Shown here: positions 17,201 to 25,282 of the stretch, one piece after another
How the letters are laid out: each line of letters starts with the position of its first letter
Numbering within the stretch: position 1 is the stretch's first letter
DNA from: an uncultured Lachnospiraceae bacterium
GTDB lineage: Bacteria; Bacillota; Clostridia; Lachnospirales; Lachnospiraceae
DNA: 46,522 nucleotides
NCBI GenBank assembly: GCA_937920345.1
Contig: CALGVA010000008.1
Span: 1-46,522, forward strand
Direction of reading: 5' to 3'
Position numbers and translations under genes: made by a program
The notes under the pieces: model-generated
Told to the model about the DNA's origin: nothing
The model's input: only the letters and a program-made list of their open reading frames with translations
Database searches by the model: none

Positions 17201-18077
17201 CTGTTTCGTGTCGGAGGAGATCGCGGGTATAGACCGGATCAGCTACAGCGGGAAAGCGGAGCCAATCGGGTATCAGGATATGCTGAAGATCGAAGGGATT
17301 CCGGATAAATTCCGCATGATGACGATCTCTTTCTATGCGGATGAGGAGGAGGTCAAGACCGTGGAATGTCCTTACGGCGGAAGCGTGTCGATGGACCTGT
17401 ATCCGGAGATACCGGCAAAACCGGGCTTCTATGCGGACTGGGATATCAAAGACTTGGATAACGTTCTGTATGATGAAGATGTAACGGTAGAGTATGTGCG
17501 GTACCTGACGACGCTTGCATCGGAGCAGACAAGGCCGAATGCGCAGTCTGTCATTCTGGCGGACGGTATGTTCCGGCAGGAAGATATGCTGGAGGTGACA
17601 AGCGGTGCAGTATCCGGAGACGGCAGTATAAGCGGAGAAGCGGCGGCAGGCGGCAGTCAGACGGGTACGACGGCAGAGGGACTGCCCGGAGAAGCGGTGG
17701 AACTTTGGACGGTGAAGATTCCCGGGGACGCTATGGCGCGGTGGAGGCTGAAAGGGTCCCCGGAAGTGAGGGAGACACACACGTTGCGTTATCAGGCGCC
17801 GGAGGGACAGACGGAGGGCGTGAGCATCTACGTGGAGCAGGACGGCGAATGGCAGCAGGCGGATACGGAACTTATGGGCATATACCACCTGTTTAACGTG
17901 GATACGGCAGAGGATACGGATATACAGATTGCCGTGTGTATTCACGAGAAAGGACTCGGGGATTATCTGGTCTGCATCATTCCGGCAGCAGTTGTTGTGC
18001 TGGTGATTCTTATACTGGTGATCTGGAAGAAGAGAAAGAAGAGAAAAGCGGAGCGTAAAGAAGCGGAGACTGCCTGA
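14235..18077 (+). CDS. Membrane-anchored GLUG-repeat surface protein with central helical domain
   Basis: The protein is 1280 residues. A long basic N-region and hydrophobic core (ALALAALLAVSSSADVLA, about 31-50) form a signal peptide. GLUG-type repeats (VGGIAGFNEISG, TGGIAGENTGN, IGGIAGRQSGY, VGGIAGQTE) occupy about 209-395. A helical, Asp/Glu/Met-rich region (about 395-815) interrupts them, and further GLUG repeats (AGGIAGLQEMG, AGGVAGQS, VAGIAGSG) lie at about 818-965. A beta-rich C-terminal part follows, then one transmembrane helix at about 1242-1262 (YLVCIIPAAVVVLVILILVI) and a Lys/Arg tail, which places the bulk outside the cell. There is no LPXTG motif. The helical block recalls the helical domains of YhgE/Pip-type proteins. 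Coupled to the MMPL gene, it may be an external partner of that exporter; this is inference. Confidence 0.88.
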   Translation: MRKGNELSSLLKRLQSGPKRRLHIRGGKRVPALALAALLAVSSSADVLAVEGGENTAADQKAAGSAGSAGTAEQADTGDSADDSADGITSVEDANETLHAYDDEEMAWEEIYIDSVEGLKAFARKCRLDTWSQNKKVYLKDDLNLSGSEFISIPTFGGYFDGQGHTISGLTIRDCVSYTGLFCYTQKTAVIVNLNVQGAVRPEGKQMVVGGIVGDNSGIIMNCTYEGIVEGNDYVGGIAGFNEISGILMDCGNSGTVTGAHYTGGIAGENTGNIVGCVNTAQINTSNEDEAKSLEDINLAQYTPGFLDSGDGGESDKEAAIISNTIDSGGIAGLSTGIIQFCSNSGEVGYEHVGYNIGGIAGRQSGYLYACENTGNIYGRKDVGGIAGQTEPYIAVDLSEDIAYQLMDNIDKMHDLTGQMLDDAGAESDTVSARLGIVQDFVDKALEDTSFLADRTVGWTDEMIGSVNEAVNRLGYIMDESAKEDGMIDRTHDAAGNVKDAADKLGAMVDSLDIYQYMTPAEKERYDHAKKSMEEAAKKHAEDYAEAMEAYDNYYIDRVRSTEDKYKQADQANENDLKPRFESGVDSGWSWNGSNTYKNYLGVTGWVHHNPDTGEEREFPQSEGDLGTLDHDLLEDAAKQMTIDAAKVEQDASDYADEQYSGGDITKDYDRDMREYLQTMSDIVAAHQDEMTEDAANQLKGALGDVKDASGNMQSAGSEAKHMLDTLNGMPDIALPQLGGDYRSRTNSLTANLQGLSENMGRLNDEMSSTNDVLIDDLSGINDQFSTIMRLYTDAIDGVLDMDYSNVYEDTSQENAETSTDATIADCRNKGLVQGDINVSGIAGTMAIEYDFDLEGDVTGIEDAKMNSTLLTRCVQRGNVNLGRIVAHKSYAGGIAGLQEMGTILRCENYGRIESSTGNYAGGVAGQSVSHIKNSYAKCTVSGKEYVAGIAGSGSSIENCCAIVRIQEADAFSGAIAGETDSNGDVTNNCFVSEEIAGIDRISYSGKAEPIGYQDMLKIEGIPDKFRMMTISFYADEEEVKTVECPYGGSVSMDLYPEIPAKPGFYADWDIKDLDNVLYDEDVTVEYVRYLTTLASEQTRPNAQSVILADGMFRQEDMLEVTSGAVSGDGSISGEAAAGGSQTGTTAEGLPGEAVELWTVKIPGDAMARWRLKGSPEVRETHTLRYQAPEGQTEGVSIYVEQDGEWQQADTELMGIYHLFNVDTAEDTDIQIAVCIHEKGLGDYLVCIIPAAVVVLVILILVIWKKRKKRKAERKEAETA

Positions 18078-18096
18078 AAAGGAGCGGTCTCCGCTT
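18061..18096. terminator. Hairpin at the convergent end of the GLUG and Mrp operons
   Basis: AAGCGGAGAC (18061-18070) pairs perfectly with GTCTCCGCTT (18087-18096) and encloses the GLUG stop codon (18075-18077). It lies between two converging operons, which suits a bidirectional terminator, but neither side has a proper T run (TTTCG only). Efficiency is doubtful. Confidence 0.5.
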
Positions 18097-18101
18097 TCGC
18101 C

Positions 18102-20348
18102 TTAGAATATTCCCATAATAAACAGGTATCCGATCATCGCGAGCAGCCCGATACAGAACAGCAGCAGCCCGAAGGACATACTGCGCGCGATCAGCGTGCG
18201 GTTCTCGGCCCACTCTTCATGGAGCAGGGCAAACTTATGGTCGTAATCTACGGCCGCCGGTTTCTTCCGGCGGAATGTCTTATTGCCAAATCGCTGGAAA
18301 CAATCCGCGATGCATGCCAGCATATGGGTGAGCGGCGTGCCCTCCGGAAGTTCGTGCGGCAGTTTGCTGTCGCGGTATATTGTTTTACGAAGAAGCACAA
18401 CGATCCCGTCCACGAGACTGTCCAGTACACGGCAGATCAGGCCGGACAGGAAGGGCAGTATCTTAAGCAGCACGGGGCGGTAGATCAGATTCTCCAGATC
18501 TAAGCGGCCGGGCCAGCGGTCAACGTATTCTTTAGCCGTTTTCTTCCTGCGTATGACAAAGACTGCCGAGCCTGCAGCAGAATGGGCTGCAACGTCATAA
18601 CTGTCACGCATCTCACTGGAATTCGAAACGGGTTTCATCATCCACAGTCTTACAATCACAAGATAGACAAGGACGCCGATTATAAGCGAGACCATGGCGC
18701 CCTGCAGGTTTGCAGGAGAGAAGTAGGCAACGGATTCTTCCGCGCCGGTTTGTGCCGCAGGCAGGAGCGTGAGTATTCTGTCGCTTACAGGCAGCAGGAA
18801 TTCCTGACCCATGTCCGCCAGGCGATCTGTTACGATGTGCGGCAGGAAACCCATAACGGGCAGCAGTGTTGCGCTTACCGTCAGAGCGGCTGCGCTGATT
18901 TTATTCATATACCGGCCCTTTAACGCGTCAAATCCGGCCTGTACTGACGCGTCTTTATTTTTTTCTACAAAGAGAGCGACATAGAGCTTCGTCATATAGG
19001 CGACCGTCAGGCCGCCGCTGATCAGGAAAGCCCACTCTACGGCGCGCAGCGTATCTGCACCGGGTATACTGTAAATTGTTCCCTCGCGGACAAGCTGTGT
19101 GTATTCAACGATACTCTCGTGGATCAGTGTCTTGCTGATGTAGCCGTTCCAGAGCGGCACACCGCCGATGCCGAGGGCGCCCATGAGGAAGATATAGTTG
19201 AGCAGCGGTTTCCTGCGCCCGAATCCGCGGACTGCGTTTAAGTCCAGCTTGTGTACATTCATAAAGACCACGCCTGCCGCCATGAAGAGCGCCAGTTTGA
19301 TCAGTGAGTGGTTTATCATGTGGAGCAGACTGCCGCGGACGGCGGACAGGTTTGCCCCGCCGAGCAGTCCGGACATGCCGACACCCACGAGGATAAAACC
19401 GATCTGGGACACCGAGGAACAGGCGAGCGTCCGCTTTAAGTCGATAGAGAAAAGCGCCAGTACCGCGCCGATCACCATGGTGCATACGCCGAGAAGCAGG
19501 ATCAGACAGCCCCATCTGTCGATGCCCAGGAAAATATAGGCGGTCAGGATCAGGATACCGTACATGCCCGCTTTCGTCAGGATACCGGACAACAGAGCCG
19601 ATGCAGGCGCAGGCGCTACGGGATGGGCTTTTGGCAGCCAGATATGGAGCGGAAATGCGCCGGCCTTGGCGCCGAAACCGAATAACAGACATAGACCGGC
19701 GGTCCAGATCTGCGTGTGGGCCGTAGACCGGGAACTGAGCGCTCCGTACAGGGTGTATGCGCCTATGAGGTCATCGAAGAACAGGGTTCCCGTCACATCG
19801 TATAACAGGAAGATACCCATCAGCATGACCAGACCGCCGATGACTGCCACGGCAAGATAGGTCGCGGCCGCGCGCAGGGATTCCTTCTTTTCATCATGTG
19901 CCACCCACACATAAGAGGTAAAGGACATGATCTCAAAGAAGATAAAGGTCGTGTAGAAATCAGCGGAGAGAAGGATGCCCTGTGTTGCGCCGAGGGTGAG
20001 CAGCAGGAATAGATAATAGCGGTTACGGTTGCGGTAATGCGTGAGATATTCCTTCGTAAAAAGTGTGCTCATAAACCACATAAATGCTGCGATGGTGCAG
20101 TACAGCGCGCGGAAGCCGTCCAGCGTAAAATGCAGACCCATACCGCAGACATAGGGAATTTCCACTATGCTTCCCGCTGTGCTGTCCGCATACATCTGCA
20201 CGCATAGATATAGAGCAATTGCAAAAGTAACACCTGTTATGACATCCGCAAAATAGTTGCGTGCATTTTTCTGATACCGCCCGATCATGTAACCGATGAC
20301 CGACGCTGCCATCGGCAGAAATACAAGGGAACATATGAGTATCTGCAT
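18102..20348 (-). CDS. Large NuoL/MrpD-type proton-translocating membrane subunit
   Basis: At 748 residues this is the longest of four antiporter-type subunits in the operon. It keeps the functional residues of the family: Glu in TM5 (FFEIMSFTS), Lys in TM7 (GFGAKAGAFPLHIWLPKAHP), His-Ser and Lys around TM8/TM10 (INHSLIKLALF) and Lys in TM12 (NGYISKTLIHES). After about residue 500 comes an extra C-terminal stretch with a cytoplasmic basic region and a final transmembrane helix (SFGLLLFCIGLLAMIGYLFI), so it is closer to HyfB/NuoL-like long forms than to plain MrpD. Ribosome site GGAGG lies 6 bases before the ATG. It is the last gene of the leftward operon, after an 85-base gap containing a repeat; other gaps in the operon are no more than 30 bases. 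Confidence 0.88.
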   Translation of the reverse strand: MQILICSLVFLPMAASVIGYMIGRYQKNARNYFADVITGVTFAIALYLCVQMYADSTAGSIVEIPYVCGMGLHFTLDGFRALYCTIAAFMWFMSTLFTKEYLTHYRNRNRYYLFLLLTLGATQGILLSADFYTTFIFFEIMSFTSYVWVAHDEKKESLRAAATYLAVAVIGGLVMLMGIFLLYDVTGTLFFDDLIGAYTLYGALSSRSTAHTQIWTAGLCLLFGFGAKAGAFPLHIWLPKAHPVAPAPASALLSGILTKAGMYGILILTAYIFLGIDRWGCLILLLGVCTMVIGAVLALFSIDLKRTLACSSVSQIGFILVGVGMSGLLGGANLSAVRGSLLHMINHSLIKLALFMAAGVVFMNVHKLDLNAVRGFGRRKPLLNYIFLMGALGIGGVPLWNGYISKTLIHESIVEYTQLVREGTIYSIPGADTLRAVEWAFLISGGLTVAYMTKLYVALFVEKNKDASVQAGFDALKGRYMNKISAAALTVSATLLPVMGFLPHIVTDRLADMGQEFLLPVSDRILTLLPAAQTGAEESVAYFSPANLQGAMVSLIIGVLVYLVIVRLWMMKPVSNSSEMRDSYDVAAHSAAGSAVFVIRRKKTAKEYVDRWPGRLDLENLIYRPVLLKILPFLSGLICRVLDSLVDGIVVLLRKTIYRDSKLPHELPEGTPLTHMLACIADCFQRFGNKTFRRKKPAAVDYDHKFALLHEEWAENRTLIARSMSFGLLLFCIGLLAMIGYLFIMGIF

Positions 20349-20388
20349 AATAATCCTCCATAATTCTATAGGAAATTCTTCCGCTTAT

Positions 20389-20431
20389 TCGAGCCCGCGA
20401 AGCGAATCTCGCAATCGAGCTTTGCTCGATT
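20389..20431. repeat. Nested palindromic repeat inside the Mrp operon
   Basis: TCGAGC (20389-20394) and GCTCGA (20424-20429) form outer arms. Nested within is a hairpin of AATCGAGC (20413-20420), loop TTT, and GCTCGATT (20424-20431). A small CGC-GAA-GCG element lies near 20397-20404. The repeat begins right after the stop codon of the 20434 gene, in the only sizeable gap of the operon. This kind of GC-rich palindrome is typical of dispersed intergenic repeats that shape mRNA decay or partial termination. Confidence 0.6.
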
Positions 20432-20433
20432 CT

Positions 20434-21906
20434 TTACTGGAATGAATACAATCCCGTCGCCACATCATGGAAGAAATCCGTGAGCGGCCGTGAGCAGACG
20501 CCGAACGCGATGATGAAGAAGGCAAACACGAACAGCGGCAGCAGCATTTTCCAGTTCGGGTCTTTCATACCCTGTAAAGTGGCAAGGTCAAGATCTCCCA
20601 CAGGGAAAAACGCGCGCACTACGATGGTGAGCATGTAGATGGCGGTCAACAGGGCGGAGACCAGCAGACAGGCGATGCCGAAGTACGCGGTCACATTACC
20701 GCTGCTCACAGCCGCCTGCGCCAGATTCCATTTACTGATAAATCCGGCAAGTCCCGGAACGCCCATCAGTGCGAAGGAAGACAGCGTAAAAATGCCGAAG
20801 ATACAAGGCATCTTATAACCCATACCGTCCAGCTCGTGCACATAATTGCGCCCCGTCTGGTGGATAATGGCACCTGCGCAGAAGAAAGAGGAAATCTTGA
20901 TTACCGCGTGGAATACCAGATGGGAAAGTGCGCCCGTCATCCCGAGGGGCGTCATAAGCGCGGCTCCGAACAGGATATAGGACAGATTGCTGATCGTTGA
21001 GTAGGCAAGCCGCCTTTTTATGTGGGTCTCCTTGAGCGCGCGGCTGCAGCCGTACACGATCGTGAACATTGTAAACAGCATAACGACCGTCTGTGCCCAG
21101 GTGCCTTGCAGGAAGTCTGTGCCAAAGCTGTAGTAGGTCAGCCGCAGGATCGCGAAGGCACCGGACTTTACGACGGCAACTGCATGTAAGAGCGCCGTGA
21201 CCGGCGTGGGCGCTACGCTCGCCTGGGGCAGCCATGCGTTAAAAGGACAGAGCGCAGCCTTGACGCCGAAACCGATAAAGGCCATTACATAGACAAACAA
21301 TAGAATATTCGTGCGGTCGCCGATCTTTGCGGAATCGAGAATACCGCCGAGCACAAAATCAGTGGTGGTGCCGTAGACGATGATCATGATCATGCCGATG
21401 AAGGCGAACGCGGCACCGCCCAAAGAGTAATACAGGTATTTCCGGCTGGCGAGAATCGCTTCTCTGGTCAGCGTATGCATGACGAGCGGCACGGTAACCA
21501 GTGTCAGAAGTTCATAGAAGAAATACATGGTCAGCAGGTTGGCGGCAAGCGCGATGCCCAGCGTGACGCCGTAAGTGATCGTGTAGAACAGGAAGAAGAC
21601 CCTCTCATGTTCTTCTTTCGTCATATATTCAAAGGCGTACAATGTGGCAAAAGGCCACAGCGCGGAAACCAGTCCGGCAAATGTCATGCCCATGCCGTCC
21701 ACTTTAAAGCAGATGGACAGATCACCTGTAAAATGCGCCAGTAAGAAGGTGCTGTTCGGATGGTGCAGCAACAGATACCAGACTAGTATGCTGTTGAGGA
21801 TCACGGCGCATTCCAGAAAAATCTCCCAGTGTATCCGCTTGCGGAAAGGAATCAGGGTCGAGAGAATGCCGGCAACGGCCGGAATCAGGATTACCAATAT
21901 TGTCAT
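20434..21906 (-). CDS. mrpD: MrpD/NuoN-type proton-translocating antiporter subunit
   Basis: This 490-residue membrane protein has about 14 predicted transmembrane helices. Key residues are present: Glu in TM5 (FFYELLTLVTVP), Lys in TM7 (GFGVKAALCPFNAWLPQA), Lys near TM8 (AVAVVKSGAFAIL), Lys in TM10 (HAVIKISSFFCAG) and Lys in TM12 (GFISKWNLAQAA). These form the hydrophilic axis for proton transfer in Mrp, complex I and Mbh. Ribosome site AAAGGAGG is 7 bases before the ATG. It is the third D-type subunit in the operon, 15 bases downstream of the second. The paralogues differ clearly in sequence, so they are not recent tandem copies. Confidence 0.9.
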   Translation of the reverse strand: MTILVILIPAVAGILSTLIPFRKRIHWEIFLECAVILNSILVWYLLLHHPNSTFLLAHFTGDLSICFKVDGMGMTFAGLVSALWPFATLYAFEYMTKEEHERVFFLFYTITYGVTLGIALAANLLTMYFFYELLTLVTVPLVMHTLTREAILASRKYLYYSLGGAAFAFIGMIMIIVYGTTTDFVLGGILDSAKIGDRTNILLFVYVMAFIGFGVKAALCPFNAWLPQASVAPTPVTALLHAVAVVKSGAFAILRLTYYSFGTDFLQGTWAQTVVMLFTMFTIVYGCSRALKETHIKRRLAYSTISNLSYILFGAALMTPLGMTGALSHLVFHAVIKISSFFCAGAIIHQTGRNYVHELDGMGYKMPCIFGIFTLSSFALMGVPGLAGFISKWNLAQAAVSSGNVTAYFGIACLLVSALLTAIYMLTIVVRAFFPVGDLDLATLQGMKDPNWKMLLPLFVFAFFIIAFGVCSRPLTDFFHDVATGLYSFQ

Positions 21907-21921
21907 AACCGCGCCTCCTTT

Positions 21922-23400
21922 CTAAACAAGCAGTCTGACAAAACGCGTCAGAAAATCAATAAGCGGTGTGGGAAACAACCCGATCAAAACGGATAATACC
22001 GTCATAATCAGAATCGGTATCGTCATCAACGGGGAAGGTTCCCGCTTTACATGTTTCGCATAGTCATAATCGCTGCCCGGCAGGAAACTATGGATCGTAA
22101 GCGGCAGCAGATAGCCTGCCGTCAACAGGGCGCTGACTAACAACACGACAGGACCCAGCCACCGGAAGACGGACGGCGCACCCGACAGGCTTCCGAGCGC
22201 CAGATGCCATTTGCTGATAAAGCCGCCTGTGGGCGGAATACCGATCAGTCCCAGGGATACGATCGTATAGCACCACATGGTAAGCGGCATTTCCTTGCCG
22301 ATTCCGCGCAGTTCATCCACCCGCGTTTTGCCGGTCGTGTAGATGATGGCGCCGGCGCACAGGAACAGGCTTGCCTTGATCAGTCCGTGCGCCAGTACGT
22401 GCAGGAGTGAACCGTTCACCGACTGCACGTCCATGACTGCCAGACCGAACAGGATATAGGACAGCTGACTTACAGTGGAGTAGGCCAGCCGCTTCTTTAA
22501 CACAGGCTCACGGTAGGCAAGCATGGAACCCATGAATACTGTGACCAGCGTGAGCGTAAGCCATACGGTCTGCACCCATGTGCCCCGCAGGAACGAAGCG
22601 CCGAAGATATAGTAGACCGTGCGGATCAGCGCAAGTACGCCTGCTTTGACAATGACTGCGGAGAGCACCGCGGATGCCGGGGCGGGCGCCACAGGATGGG
22701 CGGCCGGGAGCCATGCGTGCAGCGGGAACATACCCGCCTTGACGCCGAAACCGATCAGCATGATCATCGCCATGATCAACAGAAGACTTACGGCTGACGG
22801 GTCCACAGCGGATGCAGCTGTGGACTGCAATACTACGCCGCCGGCGGTAAAAGTCAGTGTGCCGCTGCAGCGATAGACGAAGTAGATACCAAGCAGCGCC
22901 ATATAAGCGCCGCACAGGGAGTAAAACAGATATTTCAGCCCGGCCATAACCGCTTCTCTGCTGCCGTTATGCAGTACCAGCGGCATGGACGATAGTGTCA
23001 GTATTTCAAAAAACAGGTAGAAGGTGATCAGATTGCCTGCAAAACAGAGTGCATTCAGGACGGCAAATACAATCAGGTAGAAGCCATAGTAACGATGTGC
23101 CTTCTGTTCATGCTTCATATATACAAAGGAAAAGAAGCCGGCGCATGTCATGACGATCAGCGCGAGCACCGCAAACAGGACGCTGAGTTCATCTACCGCG
23201 AAAAGGAGGGGCAGACCGTCTGCCAGCGCAAACAATGTGTAAGATGTCCCGTAGGCGGTAAAGAGCGCGGCAATCACCAGCGCGTCCGTCAGAAGAAGGC
23301 ATGTGCCCGTGACGACCGGCAGGCTTTTTCCGGCTCCGGCAACCAGAAGAAGGACTCCGGTCAGGAGCGGTATAAGTATGGATAAAAGAATGAGATACAT
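21922..23400 (-). CDS. mrpD: MrpD-type proton-translocating antiporter subunit
   Basis: The protein is 492 residues, read from ATG 23400 after AGAGGGGG; the open frame extends 10 codons further without a ribosome site. It shows TM5 Glu (FFEILTLSSMP), TM7 Lys (GFGVKAGMFPLHAWLPAAHP), TM8 Lys (AVIVKAGVLAL), TM10 Lys (HGLIKASLFLCAG) and TM12 Lys (GGFISKWHLALG). PLHAWLPxAHPVAPAPASA is the best-kept family block and is shared with the 18102 subunit. It is the second D-type gene, between two relatives. In Mrp and Mbh complexes such subunits carry proton or sodium movement in the membrane. Confidence 0.9.
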   Translation of the reverse strand: MYLILLSILIPLLTGVLLLVAGAGKSLPVVTGTCLLLTDALVIAALFTAYGTSYTLFALADGLPLLFAVDELSVLFAVLALIVMTCAGFFSFVYMKHEQKAHRYYGFYLIVFAVLNALCFAGNLITFYLFFEILTLSSMPLVLHNGSREAVMAGLKYLFYSLCGAYMALLGIYFVYRCSGTLTFTAGGVVLQSTAASAVDPSAVSLLLIMAMIMLIGFGVKAGMFPLHAWLPAAHPVAPAPASAVLSAVIVKAGVLALIRTVYYIFGASFLRGTWVQTVWLTLTLVTVFMGSMLAYREPVLKKRLAYSTVSQLSYILFGLAVMDVQSVNGSLLHVLAHGLIKASLFLCAGAIIYTTGKTRVDELRGIGKEMPLTMWCYTIVSLGLIGIPPTGGFISKWHLALGSLSGAPSVFRWLGPVVLLVSALLTAGYLLPLTIHSFLPGSDYDYAKHVKREPSPLMTIPILIMTVLSVLIGLFPTPLIDFLTRFVRLLV

Positions 23401-23413
23401 ATGGAATCCCCCT

Positions 23414-24907
23414 CTACGCAAACGTGGCAAGTCCCTGTCGTATCATATCGACAACAGGCTGGGAACTTATGCCGAGAATCACATTTAGTACGATAAACGC
23501 CACTAAAACCATGGCGTATGCCGATATATCCTTAAAAGTCACACTGGTGTAGGCGCAGTGATTGAGCGGCGTGTAGATCCTGATGACCGTCTTCATGAAA
23601 TAGATCGCGTTCAGGATCGTACTGATGCCGAGAACGATCAGCGCCGGCAGCATTTTAGTATGATTCAGTACGGCTGCCTGTGAGAACAGCAGCTTGCTGA
23701 TAAATCCGGAAAAGAGCGGTACGCCGACCATGGAGAGGGAGCCTACCGTAAAGGCGACGCCCGCCCATTTGTTGCGGTAACCGGAACCGGTCAGTTCGAT
23801 AAACTTGCGGCTGCCGCCGGATACATCGGTCAGACCGATGGCGGCGATGAACAGCAGCGATTTGGTGGCGGCATGGGACAGAATATGGAAAATACTCGCC
23901 GTCATGCCCTCCTGCGTACCCATGCCGAAGCCCATATAAATATAACCGATCTGCGCGACCGAAGAAAAAGCGACCATCCGGCGGACGTCGTTTTCCCTGA
24001 TGGCACTTAAGGAACCGAAGATCATACCCATCAGACCGAACACAAACAGGATATCAATGATGCGGGTATCGTGGTAAATATTAAAGCCGATCACACGATA
24101 GATGATCTTAATGAGCAGGAAAATATACCCTTTGGATACCAGAGCCGATAAAATGGCGGCAGAGGAAACCGTGGAATATCCGTAAGCGTCCGGAAGCCAT
24201 GCATGAAACGGGAAAAGCGCGCTCTTAATACACAGGCCGACAGACATCATCACAATGGAGACGACCAGAGGAATGCCGTAATTGCCGTCTGCCGCCAGGA
24301 GTGCTACGGATTCTTTCATATTACTCATCAGCAGATGGCCGGTCAGATCATAGAGCATACACAGGCCAAGCAGCAGAAGACCGGAACCTAACAGGCTCAT
24401 GATCATATATCTGACGGCAGCTTCGATGGTGCGGCCGTTCTGGCGGATCATAATCAGCCCGCATGCCGATATCGTGTTGATCTCCACGAATACATATGCC
24501 GTAAACATATCGTTGGTGTAGATCAGCGCCAGCAGGGAACTGAGCAGCAGATCCGACAATACATAATAAAGATATGTTTTGCCTTCTTCCACTTCCTCTA
24601 ACAGCTTATGTCTGCCGCCGAAGAGGGAGAGCAGCATGATTACACAGAAGAACAGTGCCAGCAGCGCCTCGAGTATGCCGGCGCGGATTTCATTGCCCCA
24701 GGGCGCGGGAAACTTACCCATGACGTAGACGAAGGGCTCGCCGGTCAGAAGGGTATACAACAGGGTACATATGCTCAGTGCAATATTGATCGTAAGCAGA
24801 AGTGTGTTGATCCACATCGCCGCCTTATCACGCAGTCCGGAGCTGACAATGCCTGCAAACAGACATAGCATAATAGAGATACAAGGAAAATTCCGTATAA
24901 AATCCAT
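23414..24907 (-). CDS. mrpD: MrpD-type antiporter subunit (first D gene)
   Basis: The protein is 497 residues. Its start overlaps the stop of mrpC as TAATG (1 base), with GGAGGGG just upstream, so the two are coupled. Key residues: Glu in TM5 (VFVEINTISACG), Lys in TM7 (LCIKSALFPFHAWLPDAYG), Lys in TM8 (SALVSKGYIFLL), His/Lys in TM10 (SHAATKSLLFIA) and Lys in TM12 (SGFISKLLFSQAA). The DAYGYSTVSSAA stretch in place of HPVAPAPASA is the form seen in MbhH/MrpD of Mbh-like complexes. Its place right after mrpC matches mbhG-mbhH. It is the most likely true MrpD equivalent. Confidence 0.9.
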   Translation of the reverse strand: MDFIRNFPCISIMLCLFAGIVSSGLRDKAAMWINTLLLTINIALSICTLLYTLLTGEPFVYVMGKFPAPWGNEIRAGILEALLALFFCVIMLLSLFGGRHKLLEEVEEGKTYLYYVLSDLLLSSLLALIYTNDMFTAYVFVEINTISACGLIMIRQNGRTIEAAVRYMIMSLLGSGLLLLGLCMLYDLTGHLLMSNMKESVALLAADGNYGIPLVVSIVMMSVGLCIKSALFPFHAWLPDAYGYSTVSSAAILSALVSKGYIFLLIKIIYRVIGFNIYHDTRIIDILFVFGLMGMIFGSLSAIRENDVRRMVAFSSVAQIGYIYMGFGMGTQEGMTASIFHILSHAATKSLLFIAAIGLTDVSGGSRKFIELTGSGYRNKWAGVAFTVGSLSMVGVPLFSGFISKLLFSQAAVLNHTKMLPALIVLGISTILNAIYFMKTVIRIYTPLNHCAYTSVTFKDISAYAMVLVAFIVLNVILGISSQPVVDMIRQGLATFA

Positions 24908-25281
24908 TACAGCCCCTCCTTCTTCAGCTGCCTGGATATCTCATCGAGATCCAGTGTCTGATAGCGTTTATAGAGCCTTATGGTGAGCGCCAGCATCAGG
25001 GCGGACACGGATACGGAAACCACGATACCGGTCAGTACAAGACCGCTGGGAATCGGGTTGATATAGGTTTCCATACTCTGGACCCCGTTCGTGACGATGG
25101 GAGCCACGCGCCCGGCAATATATCCTTTTTCCGCAAGAAACAGATAGATCGCCGTATCCATGATGTTCAGGCCGATGATCTTCTTGATCAGGTTCGGCTG
25201 CAGGAGCAGGTTTCCGAATCCGATGCCGAAGAGGATCATGGCGACAGCCTCGCCGTAGTTTATGAGCAGATTTGCACCCAT
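24907..25281 (-). CDS. mrpC: MrpC/NuoK-like subunit
   Basis: This 124-residue protein has three transmembrane helices, as in MnhC/MrpC, MbhG and NuoK. The ATG at 25281 has GAGGGGG about 8 bases upstream; longer in-frame extensions to 25356 overlap the preceding gene without a site. The family text includes GFGNLLLQPNLIKKIIGLNI, then a second helix region and IPSGLVLTGIVVSVSVSALML. These small subunits join the antiporter modules and supply the Glu residues of the central axis. It lies between the MbhE-MrpB fusion (1-base gap) and mrpD. Confidence 0.9.
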   Translation of the reverse strand: MGANLLINYGEAVAMILFGIGFGNLLLQPNLIKKIIGLNIMDTAIYLFLAEKGYIAGRVAPIVTNGVQSMETYINPIPSGLVLTGIVVSVSVSALMLALTIRLYKRYQTLDLDEISRQLKKEGL

Positions 25282-25282
25282 C

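Noticed and set aside
17022..17945. Antisense open frame within the GLUG protein gene
   Set aside because: No ribosome site or motif, and the opposite strand is clearly coding.
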